From contig JADJLP010000015.1 in the NCBI GenBank assembly GCA_016710065.1, positions 1 through 64,000 of the forward strand: DNA of 64,000 nucleotides, given 5' to 3'. The DNA comes from Candidatus Ideonella esbjergensis. GTDB taxonomy: Bacteria > Pseudomonadota > Gammaproteobacteria > Burkholderiales > Burkholderiaceae_C. The position numbers and the translations under genes were made by a program. Of this stretch, positions 34,717-44,238 are shown one piece after another; positions within the stretch are counted from its first letter, which is position 1; each line of letters begins with the position of its first letter. The notes below the pieces were generated by a model, which saw only the letters and a list, made by a program, of their open reading frames with translations, did no database searches and had not been told where the DNA came from.

Positions 34717-37419
34717 ATGCACTCACCTCTTGGCGAAGCCCTCACCGACCCGAAGGTGGTAGACAGGCCCCGTCAACCGGCCGGGTCATCTGTGGAACTG
34801 CTGGAGCGCGACGCGCAAATCAACCAACTGAGAGCCGCCTATGCCCAGGTGCAAGAGGGCACGGCGGGTGGCTGCGCCCTGGTGTGCGGCGAAGCCGGCA
34901 TTGGCAAGACGGCTCTGGTGCAGGCCTTTCTGGCTACGCTCACGCCAGAGACGCAGCCGCTGGTGGCGGGCTGCGAAGCGCTGTTCACGCCGCGCCCGTT
35001 CGGGCCACTGGTGGATCTGGCGGATCGCTTCCCGCCCTCGGTCTCGTCGGCCTTGCACCAGGGCCGCACCGACAACAACCTGTTCCCGGCCCTGCTGGCG
35101 TACTTCAAGCAGGCCAAGGTGGCGCCCGTATTGGTGATTGAAGACGCGCACTGGGCCGACGCTGGCACGCTCGATTTCGTGCGCCATGCTGGCCGGCGTC
35201 TTCGAGACACGCGGCTGCTGCTGGTGCTCACCTACCGCAACGACGAGTTCGAGGCCGACCATGCGCTGCGCAGGGTGCTGGGCGATCTGCCCTCGGCCAC
35301 CACCTTGCGCATGGCCGTGCCGCCGCTCTCGGCGCAGGCCGTGAGCGTGCTGGCCAAGGTGTCAAACCGCGCAGCCCAGCGCTTGTACGAGGCCACCGGC
35401 GGCAACCCCTTCTACCTCACCGAGGCGCTGGCCAGCCCCGGCAGTGACGTGCCTCCTTCGGTGAGCGACGCGGTTCTGGCCCGCCTGGCCCGCTTGCCGC
35501 CCACCGCGCGCGCGGTGGCCGAGCTGGTGAGCCTGTGCCCGGCACGTGCCGAGCGCGCGCTGCTGCAGGCCGTGGCGCAACCGCAGCCGCAAGACCTGGA
35601 CGCCTGCCTGGGCGTGGGCCTGCTGGAAGCGGCAGGCGACACGCTGGCCTTTCGGCACGAGCTGGCGCGCATGGCCGTCTACCAGAGCCTGCGGCCGCAC
35701 CAGCGCGAGGCCTGGCACGGTGCGATCTTTGCGGCGTTGAAAACCCTCACCGCCCAACCGACCTCGCTGGCGCGCCTGGTGCACCACGCCGAGGCCGCCA
35801 GCATGAACAACGAGGTGGCCGAACTGGCCCCACTGGCCGCCCGCGAAGCCGCCAGCACCGGCGCGCACCGCGAGGCGGCACGGCTCTATGGTCTGGCCTT
35901 GAAACTGGGCTCGCAGGCCGACCCGGCGGTGCGCGCCGACCTGCTCGAAGCCCGGGCCCACGAATGCCTGCTGACCAACCTGCACGACCGCGCCATGCGC
36001 GCGCGGCTCGAAGCCCTGGCCCTGCGGCGCGCGATGGGCAACACGCTGGCGGTGGGCGTGAACCTGCGCTGGCTGGCACGTTTGCACTGGCTGCTGGGCG
36101 GGGCCAACGCCGCCGCCTTCCAGCATGCCGAGCAGGCCATCGCCGCGCTCGAGCAACTGCCGCCGCAGCGCGAACTGGCTGCCGCCTACAGCACGCTCTC
36201 GCACCTGCACCTGGTGGGCGAGAACATGGTGGCCGCGCAGAGGTGGGGGGCGCGCGCCATCGCGCTGGCCGAGTCGCTGGGCGACCCCGAGGCCCTGAGC
36301 CATGCCCTCAACAATGTGGGCTCGGCGCGGTTGCGGCTGGGTCGTGACGAGCAGGGCTGGCAGATGCTGGAGCGCAGCCTGGCACTGGCGCTGGAACACC
36401 AGCTCGAGCCCGACGCAGCCCGCGCCTACAACAACCTGTTCATCGTCAGCGTGATGCAGCGCGACCACCAGCGCGGGCTGGCCTACGCCGAGCAGGGCAT
36501 TGCCTACAGCGAGGCCAAGGGCATCGACATCTTCACCGTGCGCATGCGCATACGGCGCGCCTTTGCCTACCTGCAGCTGGGCTTGTGGGCGCAAGCCGAC
36601 CAGGACCTGGCGGCGCTCGACGCACGCCACACGCCGGCGCCCATGGAGCAGGCCACGCTGCAGTTCGTGCGCAGCATCCTGGCCCTGCGCCGGGGCCAGG
36701 CTGGGGCCGAACCGCAACTGATGGCCGCGCTGGCGGACATGGAGCGCTACCGTGTGGAAATCTGGTTCACCTCCACCGCTGCCGTGCGGGCCGAGGTGGC
36801 CTGGTTGCATGGCGACCCGGACGGGGTGGTGCTGGCGGTGGAGCCCGCACTGGCTCAGGCCGTGGCGATGAACGACCCCTGGCGCTGCGCCGAACTGTCG
36901 GCCTGGCTGGGTCGCGCTCGTCACCCTGTGCCGCCGGCGCCTGGCCGCGTGGAAACCGCCTACGCGCTGGAAGCTGCCGGCGATTGGCGCGCTGCTGCGG
37001 CCGAGTGGGCGAGGCTGGGCTGCCCCTACGAGCGCGCGCTGGCGCTGGCCCAGGGTGGCGAGCCGGCGCTGCGCGAGGCGCTGGTCATCCTGGAAGGCCT
37101 GGGGGCCAACGCCACCGCCGAATGCGTGCGCCGTCTGCTGCACGAATTGGGTGCCAAGGGCGTGCCGCGCGGCCCTCGCGAGCAAACACGGGGCGACCCA
37201 CTGGGGCTCACGGCCCGCGAACGCGAGGTCTTTGCGCTGGTGCTGAAGGGGCTGTCGAATGCCGCCATCGCTGCGCACCTGCACCGCTCGGAGCGCACGG
37301 TGGAGAACCACGTGGCCCGGGTGCTGGCCAAGGCCGGCGCGGGCACCCGCACCCAGCTCATCGCCACGGTGGCGGCCGAAGACGCTGCCGCCCGCCGCAG
37401 GCCCCAAAACAGGTACTGA
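34717..37419 (+). CDS. large ATPase-type LuxR-family regulator
   Basis: 900 residues from ATG at 34717 (MHSPLGEALTDPKVV). An N-terminal AAA/NTPase domain has Walker A GEAGIGKT (58-65) and Walker B VLVIEDAHWAD near 135-145. A long helical TPR-like middle follows (about 380-800). A C-terminal LuxR helix-turn-helix is at about 830-890 (LTAREREVFALVLKGLSNAA, RSERTVENHVARVLAKAGAG). This is the MalT/LAL architecture: ATP and an inducer switch the protein to DNA binding. The DUF4395 and cysteine-desulfurase-like genes directly downstream are plausible targets. The ligand is unknown. Confidence 0.9.
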   Translation: MHSPLGEALTDPKVVDRPRQPAGSSVELLERDAQINQLRAAYAQVQEGTAGGCALVCGEAGIGKTALVQAFLATLTPETQPLVAGCEALFTPRPFGPLVDLADRFPPSVSSALHQGRTDNNLFPALLAYFKQAKVAPVLVIEDAHWADAGTLDFVRHAGRRLRDTRLLLVLTYRNDEFEADHALRRVLGDLPSATTLRMAVPPLSAQAVSVLAKVSNRAAQRLYEATGGNPFYLTEALASPGSDVPPSVSDAVLARLARLPPTARAVAELVSLCPARAERALLQAVAQPQPQDLDACLGVGLLEAAGDTLAFRHELARMAVYQSLRPHQREAWHGAIFAALKTLTAQPTSLARLVHHAEAASMNNEVAELAPLAAREAASTGAHREAARLYGLALKLGSQADPAVRADLLEARAHECLLTNLHDRAMRARLEALALRRAMGNTLAVGVNLRWLARLHWLLGGANAAAFQHAEQAIAALEQLPPQRELAAAYSTLSHLHLVGENMVAAQRWGARAIALAESLGDPEALSHALNNVGSARLRLGRDEQGWQMLERSLALALEHQLEPDAARAYNNLFIVSVMQRDHQRGLAYAEQGIAYSEAKGIDIFTVRMRIRRAFAYLQLGLWAQADQDLAALDARHTPAPMEQATLQFVRSILALRRGQAGAEPQLMAALADMERYRVEIWFTSTAAVRAEVAWLHGDPDGVVLAVEPALAQAVAMNDPWRCAELSAWLGRARHPVPPAPGRVETAYALEAAGDWRAAAAEWARLGCPYERALALAQGGEPALREALVILEGLGANATAECVRRLLHELGAKGVPRGPREQTRGDPLGLTAREREVFALVLKGLSNAAIAAHLHRSERTVENHVARVLAKAGAGTRTQLIATVAAEDAAARRRPQNRY

Positions 37420-37439
37420 GCGCCCGCAATGCGGGTACC
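37420..37439. promoter_or_regulatory. second operator candidate, upstream of the DUF4395 gene
   Basis: CCCGC-AAT-GCGGG followed by TACC, starting right after the regulator stop codon. Aligned to 34564-34583 it shares 16 of 20 positions, including the half GCGGGTACC. It lies about 107 bp upstream of the DUF4395 start, suitable for an activator site. Confidence 0.48.
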
Positions 37440-37545
37440 AGCGCGGGTGTGGCGCCACGGCGCCAGCCCTACCGTTGCCACAACCGAGTGACGCGCCCTG
37501 GGTGCGCCACACACACGACGCTGTCAACGCAAAAGGGGGGAAGCC

Positions 37546-38100
37546 ATGTCCAACCGCATGTTTGGAGAAACCATCGAAGGCCTGGCGATGGCGGGCCAGC
37601 CCATCAAGGCCGGCGTGTTCGACGAAAACCAGGTGCGGGCAGCCGCCGGCATCACCCTGGTGCTGGGCGCGGTGGCCTTTGTCTACGCCTACTTCGCCAA
37701 GCTCTACCTGCCCATCCAGCTGGTCACCACCTTGTTCTTCATCGAGTTCGCGCTGCGTGTGGGCCTGGGCCTGCGCTACAGCCCGGTGGGCCAGCTGGCC
37801 CGGCTGCTCACCTGGCGCCAGCCGCCGCACTGGGTGTCGGCCAAGCCCAAGCGCTTCGCCTGGAGCCTGGGGCTGGTGATGTCGCTGGCCATGATGATCA
37901 TCACCAACAGCCACATCCGCGGCACGCTGCCGCTCAGCATCTGCCTGATCTGCATGACGCTGATGTGGCTGGAGGCCGTGCTGGGCCTGTGCCTGGGCTG
38001 CGAGATCTACGCCCTGCTGGTGCGGCGCGGCTGGGTGGCGCGCGACGAAGCCTTCGAGATCTGCAGCCGTGGCGCCTGCGCGCCGCGCGAGCAGCACTGA
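37546..38100 (+). CDS. DUF4395 membrane protein
   Basis: 184 residues with a DUF4395-type layout: an N-terminal segment FDENQVRAAAGITLVLGAVA, further membrane helices (YLPIQLVTTLFFIEFALRVG; WSLGLVMSLAMMIITNSHI; LPLSICLICMTLMWLEAVL), and CxxC-type pairs (SICLICM, CLGCEIY). Members often lie next to thioredoxin or sulfur-transfer genes. Here a cysteine-desulfurase-like gene follows 17 bp later, which hints at a thiol or sulfur-handling role; this is inference. A purine-rich Shine-Dalgarno (AAAGGGGGGAAG) precedes the ATG. Confidence 0.82.
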   Translation: MSNRMFGETIEGLAMAGQPIKAGVFDENQVRAAAGITLVLGAVAFVYAYFAKLYLPIQLVTTLFFIEFALRVGLGLRYSPVGQLARLLTWRQPPHWVSAKPKRFAWSLGLVMSLAMMIITNSHIRGTLPLSICLICMTLMWLEAVLGLCLGCEIYALLVRRGWVARDEAFEICSRGACAPREQH

Positions 38101-38117
38101 GTTGCTGGGCCATTGAC

Positions 38118-39533
38118 ATGACCTGGCGCAACCACATCGTCGGCGTGGACCAGCCCGTGCCCGTGCTGGGCGGCGCTCAGCGGCCCGGCATCCACCTGGA
38201 CAACGCTGCCAGCACACCGGTGCTGCGCGAGGTGCTGGACGCAGTCCGCACCTTCATGCCCTGGTATTCGTCGGTGCACCGCGGTGCCGGCCACAAGAGC
38301 CAGCGGGCCACGCAGGCCTACGAAGACGCGCGCGAAACCGTGGCTCACTTCGTGGGTGCCAACGCGCAAGATCACACTGTGATCTTCGGCAAGAACTGCA
38401 CCGAGGCCATCAACAAGCTCTCGTACCGCTTGCCGCTGGCGCCCGACGACGTGGTGCTGGTCTCGCTGCTGGAGCACCACAGCAACGACCTGCCCTGGCG
38501 CGCCCGCGCCCAAGTGCGGCACATCGGCCTGGACGCACAAGGCCAGCTAGCCCTGGCCCACTTCGAGCATCTGCTGCGCACCCATGCCGGCCGGGTGAAG
38601 CTGGTGGCGGTGACTGGCGGCTCCAACGTCACCGGTCAGATGCCCGACATCCACCGCCTGGCCGAACTGGCCCACGCTGCCGGCGCGCAGATCCTGGTGG
38701 ACGCCGCCCAACTCGCGCCGCACCGTGCCATCGCCATGCGGCCGCTGGCCGACCCGCAGCATCTGGACTACGTCGCCCTCTCGGCCCACAAGCTGTATGC
38801 GCCCTTCGGCACCGGTGCGCTGATCGCCCGACGCGACACCTTCGAGCAGGGCGAGCCTGAGTACTGCGGCGGCGGCACCATCGAGCTCGTCACCACCGAC
38901 ACGGTGAGTTGGGCCAGCGCCCCCGAGCGCGACGAAGCCGGCAGCCCCAACGTGGTGGGCGCGGTGGCGCTGGCGGCGGCGCTGCGCGCGCTGCAAAGCC
39001 TGGGCATGGCGGCCATTGCCCAGCACGAGGCCGAGCTCACCGCCTACGCCTTGCAGCGCCTGGCGCAGGTGCCGGGCCTGCGCATCTACGGTGACGCCCA
39101 GCCCCAGCGCGCGGCACAGCGCCTGGGCGTGATCCCGTTCAACCTGCTCACGCGCTCGCACTTCCTGGTGGCCGCCGTGCTGAGCGCCGAGCACGGCATT
39201 GCCGTGCGCAACGGCTGCTTCTGCGCCCACCCCTATCTGATGCATCTGCTGGGCCTGACGGCCTCGGCCGTCGACGCCATCCGCACCCAGCTGGCCCAAG
39301 GCGACCGCCGCAGCATGCCCGGCATGGTGCGAGTGAGCTTCGGCCTCTACAACACCACCCACGACGTGGACAGTCTGGTGGCGGCCTTGCAGCAGATCGC
39401 GCGAGGCGACATGCGTGGACGGTACGAGCAGGACCGGGCCAGTGGCGAATGCCGGCTGGACCACAGCCAGACGAACACCAGCCCGTGGCCCGGACACACA
39501 GCTACCGAATCAAGCTGTGCCGTGAAGGCTTGA
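38118..39533 (+). CDS. class V aminotransferase, cysteine desulfurase-like
   Basis: 471-residue PLP enzyme of fold type I. Signs are the N-terminal HLDNAASTPVL, FGKNCTEAINKLSYRLPL, LLEHHSNDLPWR, VDAAQLAPHRAI, the PLP Lys in LSAHKLYAPFGTGAL (Lys225), and NGCFCAHPYL with Cys367 and Cys369 where SufS/CsdA enzymes place the persulfide Cys. Cysteine desulfuration or selenocysteine lyase activity is likely but not certain. An unusual hydrophilic tail (about 445-471) extends past the fold. It forms a probable operon with the upstream DUF4395 gene. Confidence 0.85.
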   Translation: MTWRNHIVGVDQPVPVLGGAQRPGIHLDNAASTPVLREVLDAVRTFMPWYSSVHRGAGHKSQRATQAYEDARETVAHFVGANAQDHTVIFGKNCTEAINKLSYRLPLAPDDVVLVSLLEHHSNDLPWRARAQVRHIGLDAQGQLALAHFEHLLRTHAGRVKLVAVTGGSNVTGQMPDIHRLAELAHAAGAQILVDAAQLAPHRAIAMRPLADPQHLDYVALSAHKLYAPFGTGALIARRDTFEQGEPEYCGGGTIELVTTDTVSWASAPERDEAGSPNVVGAVALAAALRALQSLGMAAIAQHEAELTAYALQRLAQVPGLRIYGDAQPQRAAQRLGVIPFNLLTRSHFLVAAVLSAEHGIAVRNGCFCAHPYLMHLLGLTASAVDAIRTQLAQGDRRSMPGMVRVSFGLYNTTHDVDSLVAALQQIARGDMRGRYEQDRASGECRLDHSQTNTSPWPGHTATESSCAVKA

Positions 39534-39582
39534 CGCCAGATGGGCAGGGGCACAATCGGCGGCAGTTTCGCCGAGCCCACCC

Positions 39583-40941
39583 ATGCCCTCACACACCCCT
39601 GCCCACGACCTCGCCGAGCGCTTTCGCCACGAGGGCGTGCGCGACGTGGAATGCATCTTTCCCGACGTCTCGGGCATGCCACGAGGCAAGCTGATGCCGG
39701 CCGCGCGCTTCGCCGCCAGTGCCGAGCTGCGCATCGCCCAGGCCATCGCCATGCAGTGCGTGACCGGCGAGTACTCAGAAGACCCGGTCTTTCCGCCCAC
39801 CGATCCGGACGTGGTGCTGCGCCCGGACATGGCCACGCTGAAGAAAGTGCCCTGGGCCAGCCAGCCGCGCTACATGGCCATCCACGACTGCATCGAACCC
39901 ACCGGCGAGCTGTGCGCCTTTGCGCCGCGGTCGGTGTTGCAGACGGTGCTGCAGCGCTACGCCGCGCTGGGCCTGCGCCCCGTGGTGGCGCCCGAGATCG
40001 AGTTCTACCTCTGCGCCGCGCACAGCAATCCAGACCTGCCCCTGCAGCCCCCCGTGGGCCGCAGTGGCCGTGCCGAGGTGGGGCAATCGGCCTTCAGCAT
40101 GAATCTGCTGAACGAGCTGGCCCCGTTCTGGGACGAGTTCCAGGCCACGCTGGACGCGCTGGGCATCGCCAGCGACACCTGGATCCACGAGGTGGGCCTG
40201 ACGCAGTACGAGATCAACCTGCTGCATGGCGATGCGCTGCAGATGGCCGACCAGGCCTTCTTGTTCAAGCTGGCCGCTAAAGAGGTGGCGATACGCCATG
40301 GCCTGAACGCAGTGTTCATGGCCAAGCCCATCGCCGGCCAGGCAGGTTCATCCATGCATTTGCACCAGAGCGTGGTGGACGCGCAGGGCCGCAATATCTT
40401 CAGCAACGCCGACGGCAGCGCCAGCCCGGCCTTTGGCCATTTCATTGCCGGCCTGCAGCAGCATGGCGCAGCGCTGATGTTGATCTGGGCGCCCTTCACC
40501 AACTCGTACCGGCGCTACGTGGTGGGCAGCCAGGCGCCCATCAACCTGCACTGGGGCCCCGACAACCGCACCGCCGGCCTGCGTGTGCCGCACAGCGTGC
40601 CGGCCGCGCGGCGCGTGGAGAACCGCATAGCAGGGGCCGACGCCAACCCCTACCTGGCCGTCGCGGCCTCGCTGGCGGCAGGCCTGTCCGGCATGCAGGC
40701 CCAGCGCGCCCCATCGGCCGAAATGCCGGGCGATGCCTACTGCGCCGCCAGTGACCGCACGCTGGCCTTGCCCCGCAGTTTTGACGCTGCCCACACCCGC
40801 ATGGCCGAGAGCCCGGAGGTGGCGCAACTGCTGGGTGTCGACTTCACCCAGGCCTACCTGGCGGTGAAGGCGCTGGAGCACGACCACTGCCTGCGCGAGA
40901 TCAGCGCCTGGGAGCGGCGCTACCTGCTGCCGCAGGCCTGA
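39583..40941 (+). CDS. glutamine synthetase-family ligase (gamma-glutamylpolyamine synthetase-like)
   Basis: 452-residue glutamine synthetase-fold ligase. The N-terminal beta-grasp region (CIFPDVSGMPRGKLMPA) and catalytic core are present, with metal- and ATP-site segments VAPEIEFYLC, INLLHGDALQMADQ, FMAKPIAGQAGSSMHLHQSV, NSYRRYV and ENRIAGADANPYL. The length and the PRGK motif match the PuuA/GlnA3-like group that ligates glutamate to amines such as putrescine, rather than housekeeping GlnA. It starts 50 bp after the aminotransferase gene; no polyamine genes lie nearby, so the substrate is open. Confidence 0.87.
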   Translation: MPSHTPAHDLAERFRHEGVRDVECIFPDVSGMPRGKLMPAARFAASAELRIAQAIAMQCVTGEYSEDPVFPPTDPDVVLRPDMATLKKVPWASQPRYMAIHDCIEPTGELCAFAPRSVLQTVLQRYAALGLRPVVAPEIEFYLCAAHSNPDLPLQPPVGRSGRAEVGQSAFSMNLLNELAPFWDEFQATLDALGIASDTWIHEVGLTQYEINLLHGDALQMADQAFLFKLAAKEVAIRHGLNAVFMAKPIAGQAGSSMHLHQSVVDAQGRNIFSNADGSASPAFGHFIAGLQQHGAALMLIWAPFTNSYRRYVVGSQAPINLHWGPDNRTAGLRVPHSVPAARRVENRIAGADANPYLAVAASLAAGLSGMQAQRAPSAEMPGDAYCAASDRTLALPRSFDAAHTRMAESPEVAQLLGVDFTQAYLAVKALEHDHCLREISAWERRYLLPQA

Positions 40942-40965
40942 GCGGGCGTAAAAACCTGCCCGCTC
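40940..40965. terminator. hairpin between convergent genes
   Basis: 8-bp stem GAGCGGGC / GCCCGCTC with a 10-base A-rich loop, overlapping the stop codon of the glutamine-synthetase-like gene and 23 bp from the end of the convergent small gene. No strong T-run follows, so it is only a probable bidirectional terminator. Confidence 0.55.
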
Positions 40966-40987
40966 GCCACCGCACCCGCCGCAGCTG

Positions 40988-41344
40988 TCATTGATCGGTC
41001 GGCACCGCCGAATGGCAGATCCCGGCGAAGGGCTCGGACCGCACCAGCAGGCCTTTGCCATCTTGCAACCGCTGGTTCACGTAGGTCAGCAAGCGCTCAA
41101 CCCGATCCAGCCGCGCCTGGGTCGGGCGTTGGTTGCCCACCAGGTTCTCGGGAACGGTGCCGCCGCAGGCGCTCTGGATGGCGCTCCACTGCCGAAAGAT
41201 GATGGCACCGTCACTCTCGTCCACGCGGATGAAGTAGGCGCCCAGATCGCCCAGATGGCGCAGTGTCTGCCTCAGCAGCGCGGCGTACTCCTCGGGTGTC
41301 AGGTCGGGAAGGCTGGTGGATGTTGTTGGCGTCGTGATGAGCAT
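40988..41344 (-). CDS. hypothetical protein downstream of the kinase gene
   Basis: 118 residues from ATG at 41344 (MLITTPTTSTSLPDLTPEEY). No family recognised. A soluble protein: helix LTPEEYAALLRQTLRHLGDL, strand GAYFIRVDESDGAIIF, and helix TQARLDRVERLLTYVNQRLQ. It lies 41 bp after the stop of the Ser/Thr kinase in the same direction and probably belongs to the ECF-kinase operon, perhaps as a kinase substrate. Confidence 0.65.
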   Translation of the reverse strand: MLITTPTTSTSLPDLTPEEYAALLRQTLRHLGDLGAYFIRVDESDGAIIFRQWSAIQSACGGTVPENLVGNQRPTQARLDRVERLLTYVNQRLQDGKGLLVRSEPFAGICHSAVPTDQ

Positions 41345-41385
41345 GGTCTGGCTTTCAGTTTGGGGGTTGACGAACTCAGAGGGAA

Positions 41386-44163
41386 CTACAGAACGGCCAC
41401 GCAGGCCCAGGCCTGCGCAGTGGGGCATGCCTCTCGGCGCAGGCTTTGGTCGATGACCGCCTGCCAGACCGAGTCGGCCGGCAGGGTCTGGCGCAGGCGA
41501 GCGCCGGCCAGCGCCAATGCCTGCTGGGTTTGTGCCGTGGGTTGATGGCGGTCGGCCAGCCTGGCCTGGTAGAGCGCATTGCGCAGCCGCAGCGGATGGT
41601 CTGGGGGCAGGCGCTCGGCCATCAGGCTTGCGGCCCGTCGGTGCGCCTCTTGCGCCGCTTCGTAGGCTCGCAGCTCGCGTTGCACGCAGCCGATCAGGTC
41701 CAGGGTTTGGGCCAGTTCCAGCGCCTGGGCCCCCTGGGCTGCAGCCTGCTGGCGGGCCACCGGCTGCAGCAAGGCCAGGGCTTCGGGCCAGGCGCCAGCG
41801 CGTGCCTGCACCTCACCCATCACGCGGCGGGCCCGCAGCACCTCCAGCGCCTCGTCGGCATTGCCCAGTTCGCGCAAGCCCTGCACGACGGCGGCCGCCT
41901 CGGCCAGTGCTTGTTCCGTGGCGCCCGCCATGGCCAGGGCACGCGCACGCGCCTGGCGCGCCAGCAGCCCATTCCAGCCGGGCCTCTCGGGCGGCGCCAG
42001 CGCCAGCGCGGCTTCGGCTGCAGCCTGGGTCTCGGTCAGGTGGCCCAACCCCCACTCGGCGTTGGCCAACATGCGCAACAAGGGCAGGCGCTGGATGGGG
42101 CGTGTGGTCTGCGACAGGACGCTGTCAAGGAGGTCGCGCGCCTCAGCGTAGTGGCCCAGGTCGTGGGCCAGCATGACCTGCGTTTGCCCAAGATCCAGCC
42201 GATCGGCCCAGGTCATGGGCACACCCTCGCTGAGTCGCAGGCCCTGGTCCAGCGCCTGGCGGGCCTCCGACAGTCTGCCGGTGCGCCTCGCCACCACGGC
42301 CAGGTTGCGCCACGCAAGGGCCACCTCGCCCGGCCGATCCGCAAAGCCCTCGGCGCTGTCGTGCACGCTCAGGCGCATGTGCGCATAGGCCTCGTCGGGG
42401 TGGCCTGCCTGCAGTTCCAGATTGCACAGCACCACGCGCGCCAAGGCCCGGGCTCTGGCGCAACCTGCGCCTTCTTGGCAGCGGCCCACCACCGTGAGAG
42501 CCTCGCCCCGTGCTGCATCGCTTTGACCTTCGGCCTGCGCCAGCTCGGCCAATCGGGCACGGGCATTGTTCAGGGCAGGGTCTTCGGCCGGGGCGTGGCC
42601 GCTGAGCAGGCCCATGCTCTCGCGCAGCGCCTGGGCCGACTCCTCGTCGGCGCCAAGGCGGCCCAGCATGTGGCCCAGGTCGAGCAGGATCTCGCCCTTG
42701 AGCCGGGGTTGCTCGCCAAAGCCAGCCCGCGCGCGCTGCAAGGCGGCCAGCATCATCTCGCGGCTGCTGGGTTCGCGGTCGGGCTGGTTCGCCGAGGTCT
42801 CGGCACTGGCCATCAGATCGAACATGAAATCGCGCACCGCGTTGGCCCGCACCTGTGCGGCCACGGTCTGCAGATGCTGCTGCCAGGCCGTGCCCGCCAG
42901 CGCGAGCAGGGCCATCGCCGCCACCGCCACGGCGGCGGTGGCCCTGCGGTGGCGCTGCACAAAGAGCCAGCTGCGGTGCAGCAGCGAGGCGGGCCGCGCC
43001 AGGATGGGTCGGTGGCCCAGGTAGCGGGCGATGTCGTCGGCGAAACGCTCGACCGACGAGTAGCGGTCGGCCGGGCTGCGCCGCAAGGCCTTGAGCACGA
43101 TGGTGTCCAGGTCACCGGCCAGCCGCTGCCGCAGGGCCATGGCCGACGGCAACCCCCGCGAGGCCGCAATCTGGTCGTCGATGGCCGCCTGGCTGGGTGG
43201 CAGGGCGTCGGTCTGCAGCAGTGCCTGCACCGAGCTGGCCACCGAGCCCTGGGCGCTGGCATGTGGCACGGTGCCCACCAGCAACTCGTACAGCAGCACG
43301 CCCAGCGAGTAGATGTCGGTGGCGGTGGAAACCGGCTGCCCTTCGATCTGCTCGGGCGAGGCATAGCGCGGCGTCAGGCCGGCACTGCCCTCGTGTGTCA
43401 ACTGGGTGACTTCGTCTGCGCCGCTGGCTTCGCTGAGCAGCTTGGCGATGCCGAAATCCAGCAGCTTGACGCGGCCTTCGTGGTCCACGTACACGTTCGA
43501 AGGCTTGATGTCGCGGTGCACCACCAGGTGCTTGTGGGCGTGGTCCACCGCCGCCAAGGCCTGCAGAAAGACGCGCAGGCGCGCCGCCACATCCATGCGG
43601 CCCTGGTTGCAGGCCTGGGTGATGGGCTGGCCTTGCACGTACTCCAGCACGATGTAGGGCCGCCCGGATTGCGCCACACCCGCGTCGTACAGGCGGGCGA
43701 TGCGGGGGTGGCTGAGCATGGCCACCACATCGCGCTCACGCATGAAGCGCTCGACCTGGGCCGGCGAGCCCAGCGACTGCACAGGCATCTTCAGCGCCAC
43801 CTCGCGCTTGACCGCGCCGTCGTGCCGCTCGGCCAGCCACACCACCGACATGCCACCGTGGCCGATCTCGCGTATCAGCCGGTAGGCGCCTATGAGTTCG
43901 CCCACCTGGCGGGTCTCGCCGGGCACCGGCAGCAGGCTGGGGCCAGTGGCCAGGAAGGCATCAGGCCCTTCGCGATGGTGCTCGCGCAGCATGTCGCGCA
44001 GTGCAGGCACCAAGTGCTGCTGATCTGGCGGCAGCGCACTCAGCCAGGCCAGGGCCTGCTCGGGCGTGAGCACCAGTGCCTCGTCCAGCAGCCGGCTCAG
44101 CGTCACCAGGTCGCCAGGGCTCAGTCGCGTGGGCTTGGGGGAGGTCTGCATCGCCAACACCAT
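41386..44163 (-). CDS. membrane Ser/Thr protein kinase with TPR region
   Basis: 925 residues. The Hanks-type kinase domain (about 94-390) has the Gly loop GHGGMS (101-106), Lys125 in EVALKMP, HRDIKPSN (216-223) and DFG (236-238), all intact. A single membrane helix follows at about 405-425 (ATAAVAVAAMALLALAGTAW). The rest is a helical, TPR-like C-terminal sensor region, presumably periplasmic. The N-terminal about 85 residues form the usual helical prefix of this kinase subgroup. It lies 75 bp downstream of the ECF sigma gene, a known ECF-kinase pairing. Confidence 0.92.
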   Translation of the reverse strand: MVLAMQTSPKPTRLSPGDLVTLSRLLDEALVLTPEQALAWLSALPPDQQHLVPALRDMLREHHREGPDAFLATGPSLLPVPGETRQVGELIGAYRLIREIGHGGMSVVWLAERHDGAVKREVALKMPVQSLGSPAQVERFMRERDVVAMLSHPRIARLYDAGVAQSGRPYIVLEYVQGQPITQACNQGRMDVAARLRVFLQALAAVDHAHKHLVVHRDIKPSNVYVDHEGRVKLLDFGIAKLLSEASGADEVTQLTHEGSAGLTPRYASPEQIEGQPVSTATDIYSLGVLLYELLVGTVPHASAQGSVASSVQALLQTDALPPSQAAIDDQIAASRGLPSAMALRQRLAGDLDTIVLKALRRSPADRYSSVERFADDIARYLGHRPILARPASLLHRSWLFVQRHRRATAAVAVAAMALLALAGTAWQQHLQTVAAQVRANAVRDFMFDLMASAETSANQPDREPSSREMMLAALQRARAGFGEQPRLKGEILLDLGHMLGRLGADEESAQALRESMGLLSGHAPAEDPALNNARARLAELAQAEGQSDAARGEALTVVGRCQEGAGCARARALARVVLCNLELQAGHPDEAYAHMRLSVHDSAEGFADRPGEVALAWRNLAVVARRTGRLSEARQALDQGLRLSEGVPMTWADRLDLGQTQVMLAHDLGHYAEARDLLDSVLSQTTRPIQRLPLLRMLANAEWGLGHLTETQAAAEAALALAPPERPGWNGLLARQARARALAMAGATEQALAEAAAVVQGLRELGNADEALEVLRARRVMGEVQARAGAWPEALALLQPVARQQAAAQGAQALELAQTLDLIGCVQRELRAYEAAQEAHRRAASLMAERLPPDHPLRLRNALYQARLADRHQPTAQTQQALALAGARLRQTLPADSVWQAVIDQSLRREACPTAQAWACVAVL

Positions 44164-44238
44164 GATGGAAGGACAAACGGATGGCCCGCGCCAAACCGGA
44201 CATCACCAGGGCAGCCTGACGGCGCCGCCCACCTCGCT

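Noticed and set aside
36585..38117. Long N-terminal extension of the class V aminotransferase frame
   Set aside because: The frame runs open through the LuxR-type and DUF4395 genes in another register; the enzyme fold starts at the ATG at 38118.
35362..38217. 951-codon open frame antisense to the LuxR-type regulator and DUF4395 genes
   Set aside because: Antisense shadow in a high-GC region; the sense strand has clear Walker and HTH motifs.
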